Shown here: positions 6,893 through 8,386 of the stretch, one piece after another | How the letters are laid out: every line of letters begins with the position of its first letter | Position numbering within the stretch: position 1 is the first letter of the stretch | Assembly: GCA_028704125.1 (NCBI GenBank) | Contig: JAQVLM010000116.1 | Location: forward strand, 1 to 8,386 | Direction of reading: 5' to 3' | DNA length: 8,386 nt | Source: Opitutales bacterium | GTDB lineage: Bacteria > Verrucomicrobiota > Verrucomicrobiia > Opitutales > JAFGAQ01 | Made by a program: the position numbers and the translations under genes | The notes under the pieces: generated by a model | The model's input: the letters and a program-made list of their open reading frames with translations, nothing else | What the model was told of the DNA's origin: nothing | The model's database searches: none

Positions 6893-7869
6893 GCCGCTCC
6901 TTTCTGTTCGCGTGGCAGACGCTCCAGAACACGCAAACGCGCCGAACGGCTGCGGGAATTGGCCTGGATTTCGTCGTCCGCCGGAACACAAGGCTTACGG
7001 GTGATCAGACGCGCCTGAACGACCCGGTCCTGAACCGAGCGACTATCATTCGCATCGACCGGTTGGCCTGCCCATTCACGGAACATCCGCTTCACGATGC
7101 GATCTTCCAATGAATGGAAGGAGATAACCATCAGTCGGCCCCCTTCATTCAACATGGAAAAAGCTTTTGGTAGTGACTTTCCCAAATGCTCCAACTCCTG
7201 ATTCACCCACATCCGGATCCCTTGAAACGTCTTTGTGGCTGGATGAATACCACGGTTCTGACGTTTCACTCTCCCGGGAATCGCGTCTTCGATGACTTGA
7301 GCCAGAGAGACGGTGCGACTGAGCCGTCCCGTCCCCCTGGCACTCATCAGAGCCTGAACCACTCTCTTCCAGTTCTGCTCTTCTCCGTATTCTCTTACAG
7401 CTGCCACCAGATCATCATAAGGAGCACCTTCAAGAAATTCTGCCGCACTTTGCCCCGTGGTCGGGTCCATCCGCATGTCAACCGGAGCGTCCTGCCGGAA
7501 TGAAAACCCGCGTTCGCCTTCGTCCACGTGGAAGGATGAAATACCAAGATCGTATAGAATCCCGTCGAATCCGCCACCGGACAAACGGTCGATGCCGGAA
7601 TAATTCATCGAATGGAATTCAAAACGATCGCCATACATGGCCTCAAACTCGCGGGCCCGCTCCTTTGCTTGTGGATCACAGTCAACGGCCACCACATGTG
7701 CACTTGTGCTTTCCAGCAACGCACGGCTGTGGCCTCCACCCCCGAAGCAGCAGTCCAGTATCCGCTTGGGATCGCAAGCCGCCATGAAATCGAGCACTTC
7801 CCGTAACATCACCGGAACATGGATTCCAGCGACACTTGAAAATGGATAGGTTTCGGATAAGGCAGTCAT
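6889..7869 (-). CDS. rsmH: RsmH (MraW), 16S rRNA (cytosine-1402-N4)-methyltransferase
   Basis: SAM-dependent methyltransferase that modifies C1402 of 16S rRNA in the decoding centre. From the chosen start it has 326 residues, close to the family norm. Visible blocks are HVPVMLREVL (17-26), the SAM-binding motif LDCCFGGGGHS (38-48), YDLGISS (106-112), ERGFSF (119-124), DMRMD (131-135), NRGIHPATKTFQGIRMWVN (205-223) and ISFHSLEDR (249-257). The SAM loop has two cysteines where DGT or DAT is usual (D-C-C-F), a mild oddity. The frame also offers a GTG at 7890-7888, which would overlap mraZ by 11 nt, but the ATG at 7869-7867 has AGGAGG five bases upstream and is preferred. The stop overlaps the start of the ftsL-like gene. 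Confidence 0.97.
   Translation of the reverse strand: MTALSETYPFSSVAGIHVPVMLREVLDFMAACDPKRILDCCFGGGGHSRALLESTSAHVVAVDCDPQAKERAREFEAMYGDRFEFHSMNYSGIDRLSGGGFDGILYDLGISSFHVDEGERGFSFRQDAPVDMRMDPTTGQSAAEFLEGAPYDDLVAAVREYGEEQNWKRVVQALMSARGTGRLSRTVSLAQVIEDAIPGRVKRQNRGIHPATKTFQGIRMWVNQELEHLGKSLPKAFSMLNEGGRLMVISFHSLEDRIVKRMFREWAGQPVDANDSRSVQDRVVQARLITRKPCVPADDEIQANSRSRSARLRVLERLPREQKGAA
6897..6903 (-). promoter_or_regulatory. Ribosome binding site of the ftsL-like gene
   Basis: AAAGGAG on the minus strand, 4 nt before the ATG at 6892-6890, within the last codons of rsmH. It decides the start in favour of the 102-residue form over the extended frame to 6991. Confidence 0.7.
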
Positions 7870-7874
7870 GGGCT

Positions 7875-7881
7875 CCTCCTC
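7875..7881 (-). promoter_or_regulatory. Ribosome binding site of rsmH
   Basis: GAGGAGG on the minus strand overlaps the TGA of mraZ (7882-7880) and ends 5 nt before the ATG at 7869-7867. It favours the 326-residue RsmH over the GTG form starting at 7890, which would place the same bases inside the coding region. Confidence 0.75.
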
Positions 7882-8341
7882 AGATTCCACCGAGCTTGGA
7901 CAGCAGTCCGGCCAGTTTCTGGGAACGCTCGCTTACGTCGCCGGAGAGACGGCCGTCATAGCGATCTTTGCTCCAGATCGAGAATGAGGCGAAATTGCCC
8001 TGCAGCACCACTTCCTTGCCAACAATACCAGCGTGCTGCGCCAGTTTCTCCGACAACTTGAATCGGCCGACTGAGTCGCAACCGAAACTTTGGGCCAGAG
8101 CAGACAGCTCAAACAATGCTTCCTGCGCTTCCTCATCCCCAAGACCAATCTGCTCAATGCGTTCGTAGAACTTGGCCGCACGCTTCGGCGGATAAACTGT
8201 GATAAACCCCTTGGGGTTCGGAAGGGCCAAATACACATCATCCCCCTGCATCCTCCACTTGGAAGGAAGGGTCAGGCGGCCCTTGTCATCGATATTGTGA
8301 CGATGCACACCTGTGTAAACGACTGTATCCGGGGTTCCCAT
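7880..8341 (-). CDS. mraZ: MraZ, dcw-cluster transcriptional regulator
   Basis: DNA-binding protein that in other bacteria forms a ring-shaped oligomer, binds TGGGN repeats upstream of its own gene and regulates the dcw operon. The protein has 153 residues, close to the family length, and holds two AbrB-like half-domains, each with the DxxGR signature: Asp18-Asp19-Lys20-Gly21-Arg22 followed by LTLPSKWR, and Asp89-Ser-Val-Gly-Arg93 followed by the family-like AGIVGKEVVLQGNFASFSIW (104-123). The N-terminus is slightly longer than the usual MFxGxxxHxLD form. It is the first gene of the visible operon, with its stop 10 nt before rsmH. No clear Shine-Dalgarno motif lies just before its ATG. Confidence 0.95.
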   Translation of the reverse strand: MGTPDTVVYTGVHRHNIDDKGRLTLPSKWRMQGDDVYLALPNPKGFITVYPPKRAAKFYERIEQIGLGDEEAQEALFELSALAQSFGCDSVGRFKLSEKLAQHAGIVGKEVVLQGNFASFSIWSKDRYDGRLSGDVSERSQKLAGLLSKLGGI

Positions 8342-8386
8342 CCAAAAGTTCGTAATCGCGATCTCTCAGTTAACTTATGCCCCACC
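8342..8386 (-). promoter_or_regulatory. Leader upstream of mraZ with one possible MraZ-box repeat
   Basis: Only 45 bases upstream of mraZ are in the window. On the minus strand they contain TGGGG at 8384-8380, about 38 nt before the start codon. In E. coli and Mycoplasma, MraZ binds direct TGGGN repeats spaced by about 5-6 nt in this region. Only one copy is visible; any others would lie past the right edge. An 8-bp palindrome AGTTAACT sits at 8368-8375. I cannot identify a convincing -10/-35 promoter. Confidence 0.35.

Noticed and set aside
6893..6991. N-terminal extension of the ftsL-like frame by 33 residues into rsmH
   Set aside because: The extension overlaps conserved rsmH coding, is Cys/Gly/Arg-rich shadow sequence, and the ATG at 6892 has a better ribosome binding site and an ATGA overlap.
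7870..7890. GTG start of rsmH overlapping mraZ by 11 nt
   Set aside because: The seven extra residues (mostly Glu) are encoded by the Shine-Dalgarno sequence of the downstream ATG, which is the more likely start.
1..8386. A novel system, mobile element, CRISPR array, tRNA or internal terminator
   Set aside because: All of the window except the 45-bp leader and gaps of 5-12 nt is taken up by conserved dcw genes in canonical order. I saw no arrays, inverted-repeat ends, tRNA-like folds or hairpin-plus-T-run structures.

Overview
The window carries one uninterrupted, minus-strand division and cell wall (dcw) operon from a Gram-negative-type bacterium. Read in the direction of transcription, from high to low coordinates, the order is mraZ, rsmH (mraW), an ftsL-like gene, ftsI (class B penicillin-binding protein), murE, murF, mraY and the first 227 codons of murD, which runs off the left edge. 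This is the classical dcw order, also seen in E. coli. No gene is broken, inserted or out of place, and I see no plus-strand gene, RNA gene, mobile element, repeat array or CRISPR.

Organism: MurE has the DNPR motif of meso-diaminopimelate-adding enzymes, so a DAP-type peptidoglycan is expected. The sequence is moderately GC-rich. The flavour of several proteins (divergent MurF motifs, a short FtsL-like protein, a MurE with an N-terminal extension) makes me lean towards the Verrucomicrobiota, perhaps Opitutae. That is an impression from the proteins, not a proven assignment.

Layout: 8342-8386 is the start of the leader upstream of mraZ, with one TGGGG motif that could be part of a MraZ operator. 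The regulator and rRNA methyltransferase genes fill 6889-8341. The divisome pair ftsL/ftsI fills 4818-6892. The cytoplasmic and membrane steps of lipid I synthesis (murE, murF, mraY, murD) fill 1-4821. Junctions are very tight: stop/start overlaps of 1-4 nt at rsmH/ftsL, ftsL/ftsI and ftsI/murE, and gaps of only 5-12 nt elsewhere, so co-transcription and translational coupling are likely. No stretch over 300 bases lacks a gene, and I see no internal terminator.

How the genes work together: MurD, MurE and MurF are three of the ATP-dependent ligases that build the UDP-MurNAc-pentapeptide. MraY transfers phospho-MurNAc-pentapeptide to undecaprenyl phosphate. FtsI cross-links septal peptidoglycan and FtsL helps to activate it. 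RsmH methylates 16S rRNA in the ribosomal P site, and MraZ is the likely regulator of the cluster. I do not see a previously undescribed system here. The points worth a second look are small: uncertain starts, atypical MurF motifs, a change in ribosome-binding-site strength along the operon, and a short palindrome inside murF.
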